This document shows, in pieces, positions 8,302 to 18,098 of a stretch of 64,000 bases of DNA. Both the position numbers and the translations under genes were made by a program. The DNA lies in contig NZ_VULZ01000003.1 in the NCBI RefSeq assembly GCF_009696445.1, forward strand, positions 62,001 to 126,000, in the 5' to 3' direction. Each line of letters starts with the position of its first letter. Position 1 is the stretch's first letter. The notes under the pieces were generated by a model. It saw only the letters and a program-made list of their open reading frames with translations, did no database searches and was not told the DNA's origin. The stretch comes from Porcincola intestinalis. Lineage in GTDB: Bacteria > Bacillota > Clostridia > Lachnospirales > Lachnospiraceae.

Positions 8302-10938
8302 TCATCTTACCTTGACAGACCGGGTCTTTGAATACTTTCCATAGTATGTGACTCCTCGAAGGATCCGATACGGTCTGATTCGGACATAGTACCGTTTCTT
8401 TCCGGTCAGTTTCGAGATCGTTCTGCTGGTCTTCTTTGTCCAATAAGTCTTCAGGGTCTTGCCCTTGAACTTTTTGTTTCTGCAGACTTGGATTTCATAG
8501 CCTGCCGCATAGGAAACCTTCCTGAATCGGATCTTCAGCTTCTTCTTCCCGGCAGACAAAGAACGGACGGCTGGTTTTGCCTTTCTGACCTTTGTGATCT
8601 TTTTCTTCTCGGTCTTTGTAATCCGGTAGTTGTGGATCGTCGATCCGCCCTGGTACCAGGAAGAGAGCGTCAGCTTGTTTGTGAATGGGTCATACAGCGC
8701 GTTCACAGCGACAGTGATCGTCTCCCCGGAATAGATCGTATTGTAAATATCCCCGCCCTTGTCCTGAATGATCTGGTAACTGTAGGTTCCTGGCTGAGTG
8801 ATCCAGACCGGTGTAAATGTAAACATCCCTCCGGCGTTCGTCACGCTTGCGACTCTCTGCCCGCCGAAGTACAGACCTGCCTGAAATTCTCCATCCCTCG
8901 GATAACTGTTCTGGACACTGACTGATGCTGACACAGTCGTGGCTGCGGCCTCCGGATTGACAAAGTAATAGCCGGCCTGTCCATTTTCGTTGAACTGCAG
9001 GATCATCCTTCCGTTGTCAAACATGACGGCCTCGATCTCCCGATGTGTCCCGTCAGATGAGGCTGGAATATAGTAGGTCTTCAGCAGGTTGCCGTATAGA
9101 TCGTAGATCCAGATGACATTGTCGCCGCTTCTGAAACGTCCATCCGGAACCGGTTCATACATGGATGAGCGCCCGGCTTCACTGGCTGTAAAGTAAACAA
9201 GTCCGTTCCAGGTTCCGCTGCTCTGATGGGTCAGATTGGACGGGACATGAAAGGAGCTGATTTTTCTTGAAAGATCCCCGCTGTAGACTGTCGCTGTTTC
9301 AAGGGAGTTTGCGCGGTTTCCCAGGAAGAAGACATCTCTTGTTTCATCGTAGGAGATGGAATTGTAATACTGGTCGACCCGGATCCTCCGCTTTACCTTC
9401 AGTGTTGAAGCGTCCAGGACAATGATTTGGTATACTCCATCCGTCTTGACAGGCGTTGTGTAAATTTCATTTCGTGATGCGACATATGTCATGCCGTTTG
9501 AATGTCCCAGGTCCGTATCCGCAAGCTGACTGGAAATCAGCGCGTACGATGCCTTATCCAGCAGGACAAGCGGATTGGTCTTTCCAGTTGGCTTCAGGAA
9601 GGAGGAAATGACATACCCAGGTGTGATGGCTCCGCCTTCAAGTGCTTTCCCATAAGGTCTTGAGATTCTTGTCAGATTCGTGAGGGAGACCGGCGTCAGA
9701 TTCGTCTGATCCACATCGACCTGTGGAACGAAAGTCAGCATCGCAACCGGATTCTTCTCTTCACCTTCCTGGCCATCGGCTGTCAGCTTCCAGGAAAACT
9801 CCGGAATCTTTACCGGATCAGGTGTTTCGATGTCACCTACGCTGTCACTGCCTGTTTCAGATTTCGCACTTTCTTCCTTATCGTTTTCTTCTTTGCCGTT
9901 TTCTTCCTTGCCGCTTTCTTTTTCAGTCTCCGGAAGCACTTTCCACCCTGCCTGGTATGCTTTAAGGGTGAACGTCTTCTCAGCAAGCGGCTTGAAATGG
10001 GGAACCGCCACCTGCACCGAATAGGTTTTCGTCACATCCCTGTACTCTTTGGTTGAGGGATCCGGCTGTCCCATGTCCCAGTCAGCTTTCACCGTGATCG
10101 GCTTCAGGCTTAAAACACCAGCGTCACCTGTATCCCGTTTGACTGCGTCACTTGAATACACCCTCTGCCCGGTGCTCTGGTCTGTGATTGTCACCGAATA
10201 ATGCTTGATCGGGTTATCCGCAGCAGTTGCCAGATAGGTAGCTGTCTGAGGATTCAGACCGCGGAAGTCGAATCTGACCACAACCTGAATATCTGCCGCC
10301 CCCTTTGTCTCGATGGAGACAGGCTGTGTTTCCGCCTGCACAGTCTCCTTGCTTCCGGCAGCAGGCTTCTCACTGAAAGCAGCTGTCTCAGTTCCATCGG
10401 ATTCCGTGGAAACCGGAACGGACTCGGTCGAAGCCGAAGCGGATTCCGTTGAGGCCGGAACGGACTCGGTCGAAGCCAAAGCGCGCTCCGTTGAGACCGG
10501 AACGGACTCGGTCGAAGCCGAAGCGGATTCCGTTGCTGTCCCGGTATCACTTGCCACCGGCCCTGCTTCTGTCTGACTGATTGTGCCTTGTGCCTGGTCT
10601 GTTTCCTGTTCAACCCGTTCCGAACTTGTCTCCGTCTGATTATGCTCCGTCTCGCCGGCAGATGTTTGTTCTGTCTCAGTTTCTGTAGTCTGTACGTCTG
10701 CCCAGGCTTCTCCCACAGTTCCTGCGGTTAAAACCGCTGCCAGGGTCAGAGCCGTCCATCTCTTCGTCCTCGAAAAATGGCGGTCAGCGAACCTCTCCAA
10801 TCTTTGCAATCTTTGCAATCCTTTCAATTCTCCCACGCCTTTCACGTTCCTGCCGCATTCATCAGACAGGACATCATTTTTCCTGACAGGTGTCAGGGTC
10901 TGGCAGCTTTCCCGCCAGTCAGCTGTATATGTTATCAA
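8302..10938 (-). CDS. Secreted repeat protein with propeller-like, pilin-linker-like and FN3-like regions
   Basis: This is a large exported protein that I do not recognise as a named family. The open frame is 878 codons, but a hydrophobic signal segment (WTALTLAAVLTAGTVGEAWA) begins only near residue 62. The frame opens at a TTG without a ribosome site, so the true start is probably an internal GTG or TTG. Next comes a Glu/Ser/Thr-rich stretch with heptad repeats (STESVPV, STESASA), then beta-rich regions. Residues of about 420-670 have short recurring strands resembling a propeller. About 675-775 resembles a pilin isopeptide-linker (FctA-like) fold, and the last 95 residues look like a basic fibronectin type III domain. 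No sortase motif or C-terminal membrane anchor is present, so it is secreted or held by charge. Confidence 0.6.
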   Translation of the reverse strand: MITYTADWRESCQTLTPVRKNDVLSDECGRNVKGVGELKGLQRLQRLERFADRHFSRTKRWTALTLAAVLTAGTVGEAWADVQTTETETEQTSAGETEHNQTETSSERVEQETDQAQGTISQTEAGPVASDTGTATESASASTESVPVSTERALASTESVPASTESASASTESVPVSTESDGTETAAFSEKPAAGSKETVQAETQPVSIETKGAADIQVVVRFDFRGLNPQTATYLATAADNPIKHYSVTITDQSTGQRVYSSDAVKRDTGDAGVLSLKPITVKADWDMGQPDPSTKEYRDVTKTYSVQVAVPHFKPLAEKTFTLKAYQAGWKVLPETEKESGKEENGKEENDKEESAKSETGSDSVGDIETPDPVKIPEFSWKLTADGQEGEEKNPVAMLTFVPQVDVDQTNLTPVSLTNLTRISRPYGKALEGGAITPGYVISSFLKPTGKTNPLVLLDKASYALISSQLADTDLGHSNGMTYVASRNEIYTTPVKTDGVYQIIVLDASTLKVKRRIRVDQYYNSISYDETRDVFFLGNRANSLETATVYSGDLSRKISSFHVPSNLTHQSSGTWNGLVYFTASEAGRSSMYEPVPDGRFRSGDNVIWIYDLYGNLLKTYYIPASSDGTHREIEAVMFDNGRMILQFNENGQAGYYFVNPEAAATTVSASVSVQNSYPRDGEFQAGLYFGGQRVASVTNAGGMFTFTPVWITQPGTYSYQIIQDKGGDIYNTIYSGETITVAVNALYDPFTNKLTLSSWYQGGSTIHNYRITKTEKKKITKVRKAKPAVRSLSAGKKKLKIRFRKVSYAAGYEIQVCRNKKFKGKTLKTYWTKKTSRTISKLTGKKRYYVRIRPYRILRGVTYYGKYSKTRSVKVR
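10420..10540 (-). repeat. 42-bp coding repeats in the secreted protein gene
   Basis: Three nearly identical 42-bp units start at 10420, 10462 and 10504. Each encodes two heptapeptides of the STESVPV/STESASA kind. Being a multiple of three, copy-number changes keep the reading frame. Confidence 0.85.
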
Positions 10939-11067
10939 ATATGTCCATTATGCTCAATACATTCGCCGGTCTTTGTTGCTTCTCCTGCTCCTTCAGACTG
11001 TTGTATAATACCCCATTGTGAATCGAATCATACACACATTTTTAATAAGAAGGAATTATTGATCTAT

Positions 11068-14000
11068 ATGGCACGGAATACAAAGTACGCACTCGGCGTG
11101 GACATTGGCTCCACCACTGTCAAGGTGGCCGTCCTTGATGAAAGCAAAAAGCTGCTCTTCTCAGATTATCAGAGACACTTTGCGGATATCCAGGGTACAC
11201 TTGCCCGCCTTGTGAAGGAAGCCCGGGAGGCGGTGGGGGACGTGAAGGTTTCCCCGGTGATCACAGGCTCCGGCGGACTGGCACTCGCGGGAAACATGGA
11301 TATTCCCTTTGTCCAGGAGGTCATCGCGGTCTCAACGGCACTGAAAAAATATGCGCCGCAGACGGATGTCGCGATTGAGCTCGGCGGGGAGGATGCGAAG
11401 ATCATCTATTTTGACGGTTCCTCGATTGATCAGCGTATGAATGGAACCTGCGCCGGCGGCACCGGTTCCTTCATCGATCAGATGGCCTCCCTGCTCCAGA
11501 CCGATGTCACAGGACTGAATGAGTACGCGAAGCACTATCAGTCTCTCTATACCATCGCAGCCAGATGCGGTGTTTTTGCCAAGACCGATATCCAACCTCT
11601 GATCAATGACGGCGCGACAAAGGAAGACCTCGCCGCATCCATTTTTCAGGCTGTTGTAAACCAGACCATCTCCGGTCTGGCCTGCGGGCGTCCAATCAGG
11701 GGGCATGTTGCCTTCCTCGGCGGGCCGCTCCATTTTCTGAGTGAACTGCGGACAGCCTTCATCCGCACGCTGAAGCTTGACGACGAGCATGCCATCATCC
11801 CGGACAATTCTCACCTCTTCGCCGCAATCGGTGCCGGTCTGAACGCCCATTCCGCGATGGCCGTCAATCACTCGAAGGAGCACGAGAAGCTTGCCGAGCA
11901 GCTTTATGAGGCTGGAAAGGCCGTGACGGATGAGGATTCCGACCGTCTGCTGAGTGAGCTGGAGAAGGAGCTGACGGACGGCGTTCAGATCCAGTTCGAG
12001 GTTCCGCGCATGGAGCCCCTCTTCGCCTCTCAGGATGAGTATGACGACTTCATCGAACGGCAGAATCAGTACAATGTGGCGACGGAGGAGCTGGAGTCCT
12101 ACAGCGGAAACTGCTTCCTCGGCATTGATGCCGGCTCCACGACAACAAAAGCGGCGCTCGTCTCTGAAGATGGCTCCCTTCTGTACTCGTTTTACAGCAA
12201 TAACAATGGCAGCCCGCTGAAGACGGCTATCCGTGCGATTGAGGAGATCTATGACCGGCTGCCTGAGGATGCCCATATTGTCTATTCCTGCTCCACCGGC
12301 TACGGCGAGGCGCTGGTTAAGTCTGCCCTGATGCTGGACGAGGGCGAGGTCGAGACCATCGCACACTACTATGCGGCGTCTTTCTTCGACCCGGATGTGG
12401 ACTGTATTCTTGACATCGGCGGACAGGATATGAAATGCATCAAAATCAAGAATCACGCGGTCGATTCGGTGCAGCTCAACGAGGCCTGCTCCTCCGGCTG
12501 CGGATCGTTCATCGAGACCTTTGCAAAGTCTCTGAACTATTCGGTGGAGGACTTCGCGAAGGCGGCACTTTTTGCGGAGCACCCCTTTGACCTCGGAACC
12601 CGATGCACAGTCTTCATGAACTCAAAGGTCAAGCAGGCGCAGAAGGAGGGAGCCAGTGTCGAGGATATCTCCGCCGGTCTTTCCTACTCAGTCATAAAAA
12701 ATGCTCTGTACAAGGTCATCAAGGTTTCTGATGCCAAAGAGCTTGGCCGCCACATCGTCTGCCAGGGCGGAACCTTCTACAACGATGGCGTTCTGAGAGC
12801 GTTCGAGAAAATTGCCGGCTGTGAAGCCATCCGCCCGGACATTGCAGGCATCATGGGCGCGTTTGGAGCCGGTCTGATCGCAAGGGAGCGCTATGAGGAA
12901 GGGAAACAGACTTCCATGCTCTCGATCCGTCAGATCCGTGCGCTCCAGTATACAACACACAATGCCAAGTGCCAGGGTTGCACGAATCACTGCAGGCTGA
13001 CAGTGAACCATTTCTCCGGCGGACGGACCTTCATCTCTGGAAACCGGTGTGAACGGGGTATCGGAAAGAAGAAGAATGCTGAAAACCTGCCGAACATGTA
13101 CGATTTCAAGAACCACCTGCTCTTTGACAGGGAGGTTCTGCCGGAGGATGAAGCGGAGCGGGGAACGATCGGTATCCCGCGCGTGCTGAATATGTACGAG
13201 CTGTACCCGTTCTGGCATCTGTTCTTCACAAAGCTGAAGTATCATGTCGTGCTTTCGCCGGCGAGCACGCATCGGATCTACGAGCTTGGTATCGAGTCAA
13301 TCCCGTCCGAGTCCGAGTGCTATCCGGCCAAGCTGACGCACGGACACATCGAATGGCTGATCGCGCAGGGGGTGAAGAAAATCTTCTATCCCTGCATTCC
13401 CTACGAGCGGAAGGAGTTCAAGGAGGCCGGCAACCATTACGACTGCCCGATCGTGACGTCCTACCCGATGAACATCAAGAATAATGTTGAGACGATCCGG
13501 TCAAAGAATATCGATTTCATCTGTCCGTTCATATCCTTCGAGAGTCTGAAGACGGTCACGGAGCAGCTAGTTGATGTCTTCTCCGATCTTCCGGAGCGGG
13601 AAGTGCGCGAGGCAGCTTCAGCGGCATGGACGGAGCTGGACCGCACAAGGCAGGCGGTCTATGCGGAAGGACAGCGGATTCTGGATTATCTGGAGGAGAC
13701 CGGAAAGCATGGCATCGTACTGGCAGGGCGTCCTTACCACATCGATCCGGAGATCAACCATGGCATCCCGGAAATGATCAACTCCTATGGCATGGCAGTT
13801 CTCTCGGAGGATTCCATCTCGGAGCTCGCCCCGATTGAACGTCCGCTCCGCGTTCTGGACCAGTGGATGTACCACACGCGGCTCTACGGCGCAGCGGAGT
13901 TTGTGAAGCAGCGTGACAATCTGGATCTCATCCAGCTCAACTCGTTCGGCTGCGGTGTCGATGCGGTCACAACCGACCAGGTCGACGAAATCCTGACCGG

Positions 14001-15399
14001 ATCGGATAAGCTCTACACCTGTCTGAAGATTGACGAGGTCAACAACCTCGGTGCGGCGAGAATCCGGATTCGTTCACTGATCGCGGCCATCCGAATCCGT
14101 AAAAAGAACCATACCGCCCGGACCATCCGTTCTTCTGCTCAGGAGACCGTTTCGTTTACAAAGGAAATGCGGAAGGACTACACCATCCTTGTGCCTCAGA
14201 TGAGTCCGATTCACTTCGGTCTTCTGGAAGCTGCCATGACAGCGAGCGGCTACAATATGGTGGTCGTCAATCCGCCTGAGAAGGACGCGGTCGACAAGGG
14301 ACTGAAATATGTCAACAATGACGCCTGCTACCCGTCCCTGATTGTCGTCGGGCAGATGATGAGCGAGCTGGAATCCGGCAAGTACGATCCGCACAAGTGT
14401 GCGATCATCATGTCCCAGACCGGCGGCGGCTGCCGCGCGTCGAACTATGTCGGCTTCTTCCGCCGGGCGCTGAAGAAGGCCGGGATGGAATATGTGCCGG
14501 TCATCGCCGCTTCGGTGCAGGGGCTGGAGAGCAATCCAGGCTTCCGCCTGAACTATTCATTTGCAAAGCGGGCGCTTTTTGCCTGCGAATTCGGCGACCT
14601 GTTCATGAAATGTCTCTACCGTGTCCGCCCATATGAGGTGGAGCGTGGAAGTGCGGACAGACTGCACGAAAAACTGGAGAAGGAATGCATCGACTTTCTC
14701 TATTCCGAGAATCCATCCGGAAAAGATTACAAACGTCTGTGCAAAAAGATTGTACAGGAGTTTGATTCTCTGCCGATCCATGAGGACATGAAGAAACCGA
14801 AGGTCGGGATTGTTGGTGAGATTCTGGTCAAGTACTCTCCTGCCGCAAACAACCATCTGGTTGAGCTTCTGGAGCGCGAGGGTGCCGAGGCTGTCCAGCC
14901 GGAGCTTCTGGACTTCGTTCTCTACAGCCTCTACAATGAGAACTTCAAGTGTCAGAACCACTATGCCGGGAAGGCGACAACGGCACTCTGCAACATCGGC
15001 ATCAGGTTCGTCGAGCACTGCAGAAAAACAGCCCGCGAAGCGCTTGATGCCTCCCGTCGTTTCAAGGCACCGCACCATATCCAAAGCCTTGCCGAGCGGG
15101 CGAAGGCTGTCATCTCAATCGGCAACCAGACCGGCGAGGGCTGGTTCCTGACCGGAGAGATGCTCGAGCTGATCGAGGAGGGCACGAAAAATATCGTCTG
15201 CGTCCAGCCCTTCGGCTGCCTGCCGAACCATATCATGGGGAAAGGTGTTATAAAAGAAATCCGCCGGCAGCACGCCGACGCAAACATTGTCGCCATCGAC
15301 TACGACCCGGGTGCGTCGGAGGCAAACCAGCTCAACCGGATCAAGCTGATGCTGTCAGCCGCGGTCCGGAACATGGAGGACGAAGCGGCGCTCGCCTGA
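11068..15399 (+). CDS. Acyl-CoA dehydratase activase-related protein (2-hydroxyacyl-CoA dehydratase activator superfamily)
   Basis: This 1443-residue protein combines two BadF/BadG/BcrA-type ATPase domains with a CoA-activase/HgdB-like C-terminal half. The first actin-like ATP site is ALGVDIGSTTVK near residue 8. The second is GIDAGSTTTKAAL near residue 351, and each domain has a Cys-bearing Gly-rich loop (GTCAGGTGSF and ACSSGCGSF) where activators bind a 4Fe-4S cluster. CQGCTNHC near residue 634 may hold a second metal centre. Established members use ATP to push one electron into radical dehydratases. No dehydratase alpha/beta genes are adjacent, so the target is unknown. I chose the ATG at 11068; a TTG nine bases earlier is closer to AAGGAA. 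A perfect TATAAT at 11004-11009 may be its -10. Confidence 0.88.
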   Translation: MARNTKYALGVDIGSTTVKVAVLDESKKLLFSDYQRHFADIQGTLARLVKEAREAVGDVKVSPVITGSGGLALAGNMDIPFVQEVIAVSTALKKYAPQTDVAIELGGEDAKIIYFDGSSIDQRMNGTCAGGTGSFIDQMASLLQTDVTGLNEYAKHYQSLYTIAARCGVFAKTDIQPLINDGATKEDLAASIFQAVVNQTISGLACGRPIRGHVAFLGGPLHFLSELRTAFIRTLKLDDEHAIIPDNSHLFAAIGAGLNAHSAMAVNHSKEHEKLAEQLYEAGKAVTDEDSDRLLSELEKELTDGVQIQFEVPRMEPLFASQDEYDDFIERQNQYNVATEELESYSGNCFLGIDAGSTTTKAALVSEDGSLLYSFYSNNNGSPLKTAIRAIEEIYDRLPEDAHIVYSCSTGYGEALVKSALMLDEGEVETIAHYYAASFFDPDVDCILDIGGQDMKCIKIKNHAVDSVQLNEACSSGCGSFIETFAKSLNYSVEDFAKAALFAEHPFDLGTRCTVFMNSKVKQAQKEGASVEDISAGLSYSVIKNALYKVIKVSDAKELGRHIVCQGGTFYNDGVLRAFEKIAGCEAIRPDIAGIMGAFGAGLIARERYEEGKQTSMLSIRQIRALQYTTHNAKCQGCTNHCRLTVNHFSGGRTFISGNRCERGIGKKKNAENLPNMYDFKNHLLFDREVLPEDEAERGTIGIPRVLNMYELYPFWHLFFTKLKYHVVLSPASTHRIYELGIESIPSESECYPAKLTHGHIEWLIAQGVKKIFYPCIPYERKEFKEAGNHYDCPIVTSYPMNIKNNVETIRSKNIDFICPFISFESLKTVTEQLVDVFSDLPEREVREAASAAWTELDRTRQAVYAEGQRILDYLEETGKHGIVLAGRPYHIDPEINHGIPEMINSYGMAVLSEDSISELAPIERPLRVLDQWMYHTRLYGAAEFVKQRDNLDLIQLNSFGCGVDAVTTDQVDEILTGSDKLYTCLKIDEVNNLGAARIRIRSLIAAIRIRKKNHTARTIRSSAQETVSFTKEMRKDYTILVPQMSPIHFGLLEAAMTASGYNMVVVNPPEKDAVDKGLKYVNNDACYPSLIVVGQMMSELESGKYDPHKCAIIMSQTGGGCRASNYVGFFRRALKKAGMEYVPVIAASVQGLESNPGFRLNYSFAKRALFACEFGDLFMKCLYRVRPYEVERGSADRLHEKLEKECIDFLYSENPSGKDYKRLCKKIVQEFDSLPIHEDMKKPKVGIVGEILVKYSPAANNHLVELLEREGAEAVQPELLDFVLYSLYNENFKCQNHYAGKATTALCNIGIRFVEHCRKTAREALDASRRFKAPHHIQSLAERAKAVISIGNQTGEGWFLTGEMLELIEEGTKNIVCVQPFGCLPNHIMGKGVIKEIRRQHADANIVAIDYDPGASEANQLNRIKLMLSAAVRNMEDEAALA

Positions 15400-15463
15400 T
15401 ACGAAACCGCCGGACAGGTCAAGAACAAAAACACAAGAACAAGGTCTTAAGCTTCAGGCAGAC

Positions 15464-15500
15464 AAATGGCTCCGGGCATCATCAGCCCGGAGCCATTTCT
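15464..15500. terminator. Terminator between activase and helicase genes
   Basis: A perfect hairpin with arms AAATGGCTCCGGGC and GCCCGGAGCCATTT lies about 65 bp past the activase stop, with short T-rich flanks on both strands. Confidence 0.75.
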
Positions 15501-15516
15501 TCGCTATCCTGTCTTT

Positions 15517-15600
15517 CTCTTTCTGTCTTGCCTGTCCGCCTTTGCCTGTCCGCCTTTGCCTTTCCGTCTTTGCCTTTCTGTCTTTGTTTTTCTGTCTTTG
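15517..15600. repeat. 14-bp tandem repeat, six units
   Basis: Six head-to-tail units of consensus CCTKTCYGYCTTTG occupy the gap just 3' of the helicase stop codon. The period is not a multiple of three and no gene covers it, so it is not a protein repeat. Confidence 0.85.
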
Positions 15601-15604
15601 TTTT

Positions 15605-18046
15605 TCAGCGTACGGCTTTATGCTTCCCCCTGATCTGCATTGGTGAGGCACTGTGCTGGTAATCACAGCGTACAATCTGGAAATGCTCTGCCAGATAGTA
15701 TGCGCCTTCGTCGGACACGATATACTTCGGATCCAGCTTCACGGTATACCGGAAGTACGGCTCAAAGCGGCAGTAGTCCGGCGTCCTGGTCTTTCTCTTG
15801 TAGCAGTAATAATCAATATAGGTGGCTTCATTGCCAAAGGACTGCTGAAGCTCCCTTGAATACAGCCTTCTGTAATCTCCATACGGAAAACGCCCGGTGT
15901 TGCGCTCTGTCTGCCCAGAGACAGAGACATAGATGTATGCCAAAGTCCAGTCCGCATGGCGCTCCTGGAACGCGGGCTGCACCTGCTCGCCGGTCTTGTT
16001 CCCGGATTCTTCCGTTCGATTCTCCGGCTTTTCCGCCATCATCTCAGCGATGCGCTTTGTGATGGGTGGTTTCAGCCGAATGACATAGGAAGCGAGATCG
16101 TCTCTTCTGATCTTGTAGAAAAACGAGCTTGCCAGATCCAGCTGCCTGCAGAGCTTCTCCAGTGTCATCATGTGCGGTCTGTACCGCAAAATCTTTCCAA
16201 TCTGTTCTTTGTCTGGAAGCAGAAGCTTCCACTCCTCGTCCGTCCCGGTTTCCTTGTCATACAGATACAGAAAATTGTCAAGCAGACCCTCCTGATCCCG
16301 GTCCTTCAGATCCAGCGGCAGGGCTGCAAGGCTGTACTCATCCCGTTTTCCAATCCGCCTGTACCGCGATTCGATGAGTCTGCAGATATAAAGCTCGGTG
16401 GATGTGTCCGCCTTCACAAACGGCACTCCTGCCTTTGCCTCATTCCATGCCTTATAGATCAGACTCAGCGGGAGATCGACATCCACCAGAAACGATGGCA
16501 GCTCCAGGGGTGCAGCCGCGGAGGGAATATCCTTTTCCTCCAGCTTCTGCCGGATTTCCGCTCTGTCTGCCGCGTCAAATGTATTCACATAGCCAACCGG
16601 GAAACGTCCGTACCGTCCAGCCCTTCCCGCGACTTGCTTGACCGTCTGGGAATCCAGCTCCACTTCCTTGCGATTGATATGTTTAACCGTATCCCGGAAG
16701 ACGATCCGCTCTATGTTGTAGTTCTGGCCGATCGCAATGGCATCTGTCGCGACAAGACAGTCCGTGTCGCCGCGCTCAAACTTCCGCGCCTCCTCCATTT
16801 TCACTTCGTAGGGAAGTTTTCCATAGACAATGGACGGATTCATCCCTTTTTTCTGAAGCCAGGCCGCCATCTCATAGGCGCCAAGCCTTGAGAAAACGAT
16901 GTACGCATCGTTCTTCCTCGGCCCCCGGTACGGCTCCTCCTCGAACTTCAACTCGCTTGTGCGGATATGCTCGACCACCTCGTACGTATCCCCGCAGAGT
17001 GTGATCAGTTGTTTCGTAATCTCAAGTCCGCTGTATGCGCAGCAAACCTCCACAAAGGGCGCATTGACGCCGAGAATGGCATTGGTGTAAAGAGACCCGT
17101 CCTCTCCGGATATCAGCTGGCACTCATCAATCACAGCCATATCATACCGATGGCGGAAATCGAGCATCCCGATCGTCTCTGAGATATGGGAGGCTTCAGG
17201 TTTGATTTCCTTCTCCTCACCGGTTGCAAAGCTGCACGGGACACCATATTCCTCGATGACCGCCCGGCCTTCATAGGCCAACATTCTAAGCGGCGCCAGA
17301 TAGACGCCGGAAGGAGCATTGGCAAGCGCCTTCATGGCGTCATGCGTCTTTCCTGTGTTGGTACCTCCCACATGGATGGTGAAATGGCGCCTGATTTTTC
17401 TGGCATCGCTGAAGAGATCCGGAACGTGAGACCGGGCCACCTCATGGATCGAATCGTACCGGTCCAGCATGGCCTCTGCTGCTTCAAGCTGGTACTTTGC
17501 CGCACATGCATGCAGAAGCCTTGTGTTTTGCCCGACACGCACGGCTGCGGCTGAAATCACCGCTGCCCTGCCATAGCTGTCCGGAAGTGCTCTGATGCTG
17601 CCAACCAGCACCGGCTCCGGCCTTCTTCTGCGTCTCATGCCTCCCCGTTCAGGCTGCAGATCCTCCTGAAGCCTGTCCGCAATCCTGGTCCCGATTGTTC
17701 GAAGCGTCTGTCCTGAAATCCTCAGACGCATTTTTTTCCGAAAGCTCCCAAGCAGTGTATCTGCGGACTTTCCCTGTCTCACCTTTGTCCCGTTTAAAAA
17801 CCCGGAAACCGGATCCGCCGCCAGCTGATGACGGAACAGTGCCAGCGCCTCTGCATCCGATTCAATTGTCTGAAGGGAGCGTCTGCTGCCCTCGCCATCC
17901 TCCATCCGGATCTCATCACTGTAGCTGATCAGACCTGCCAGCACGTCTGTCAGCCGGTCTGCCTCCGTCTCAATCTGCCCGAGCACATCAGCGGGGATGC
18001 AGGCTTCCACATCCGATTCCCGGATTCCCTTGAACTGCTCTCTCAT
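15605..18046 (-). CDS. SUV3-like DExH RNA helicase
   Basis: This 813-residue superfamily 2 helicase has motifs of the SUV3 group (mitochondrial and bacterial RNA helicases). Walker A is HVGGTNTGKT near residue 230, motif II is DECQ near 308, and motif VI is QVAGRAGRYG near 473. SUV3 proteins carry similar G-T-N-[ST]-G-K-T and AGRAGR forms. Residues 1-220 are helical and unassigned. After about residue 560 there is a C-terminal region that aligns in layout with the SUV3 helical platform, then a basic tail. It probably unwinds RNA with ATP in the cytoplasm, perhaps for an exonuclease, but no nuclease gene is adjacent. It follows the ComB-like gene by 52 bp on the same strand and probably shares its transcript. 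Confidence 0.8.
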   Translation of the reverse strand: MREQFKGIRESDVEACIPADVLGQIETEADRLTDVLAGLISYSDEIRMEDGEGSRRSLQTIESDAEALALFRHQLAADPVSGFLNGTKVRQGKSADTLLGSFRKKMRLRISGQTLRTIGTRIADRLQEDLQPERGGMRRRRRPEPVLVGSIRALPDSYGRAAVISAAAVRVGQNTRLLHACAAKYQLEAAEAMLDRYDSIHEVARSHVPDLFSDARKIRRHFTIHVGGTNTGKTHDAMKALANAPSGVYLAPLRMLAYEGRAVIEEYGVPCSFATGEEKEIKPEASHISETIGMLDFRHRYDMAVIDECQLISGEDGSLYTNAILGVNAPFVEVCCAYSGLEITKQLITLCGDTYEVVEHIRTSELKFEEEPYRGPRKNDAYIVFSRLGAYEMAAWLQKKGMNPSIVYGKLPYEVKMEEARKFERGDTDCLVATDAIAIGQNYNIERIVFRDTVKHINRKEVELDSQTVKQVAGRAGRYGRFPVGYVNTFDAADRAEIRQKLEEKDIPSAAAPLELPSFLVDVDLPLSLIYKAWNEAKAGVPFVKADTSTELYICRLIESRYRRIGKRDEYSLAALPLDLKDRDQEGLLDNFLYLYDKETGTDEEWKLLLPDKEQIGKILRYRPHMMTLEKLCRQLDLASSFFYKIRRDDLASYVIRLKPPITKRIAEMMAEKPENRTEESGNKTGEQVQPAFQERHADWTLAYIYVSVSGQTERNTGRFPYGDYRRLYSRELQQSFGNEATYIDYYCYKRKTRTPDYCRFEPYFRYTVKLDPKYIVSDEGAYYLAEHFQIVRCDYQHSASPMQIRGKHKAVR

Positions 18047-18098
18047 GTTCCTCTCCTGCTCCCGGTTCCTTCCGCCTCTTTCGTCTTTCCTTCCGATG

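Noticed and set aside
10777-11067. Upstream extension of the activase frame by 97 codons
   Set aside because: It overlaps the opposite-strand secreted protein gene, has no ribosome site and is not conserved-looking; MARNTKYALGVDIG is the natural start.
11332-12582. Long minus-strand frame of 416 codons inside the activase gene
   Set aside because: It lies fully antisense to conserved ATPase domains and has shadow-type composition rich in Val, Leu, Arg and His.
15517-15600. Possible CRISPR array
   Set aside because: Units are contiguous 14-mers with no spacers, and no cas gene is near.
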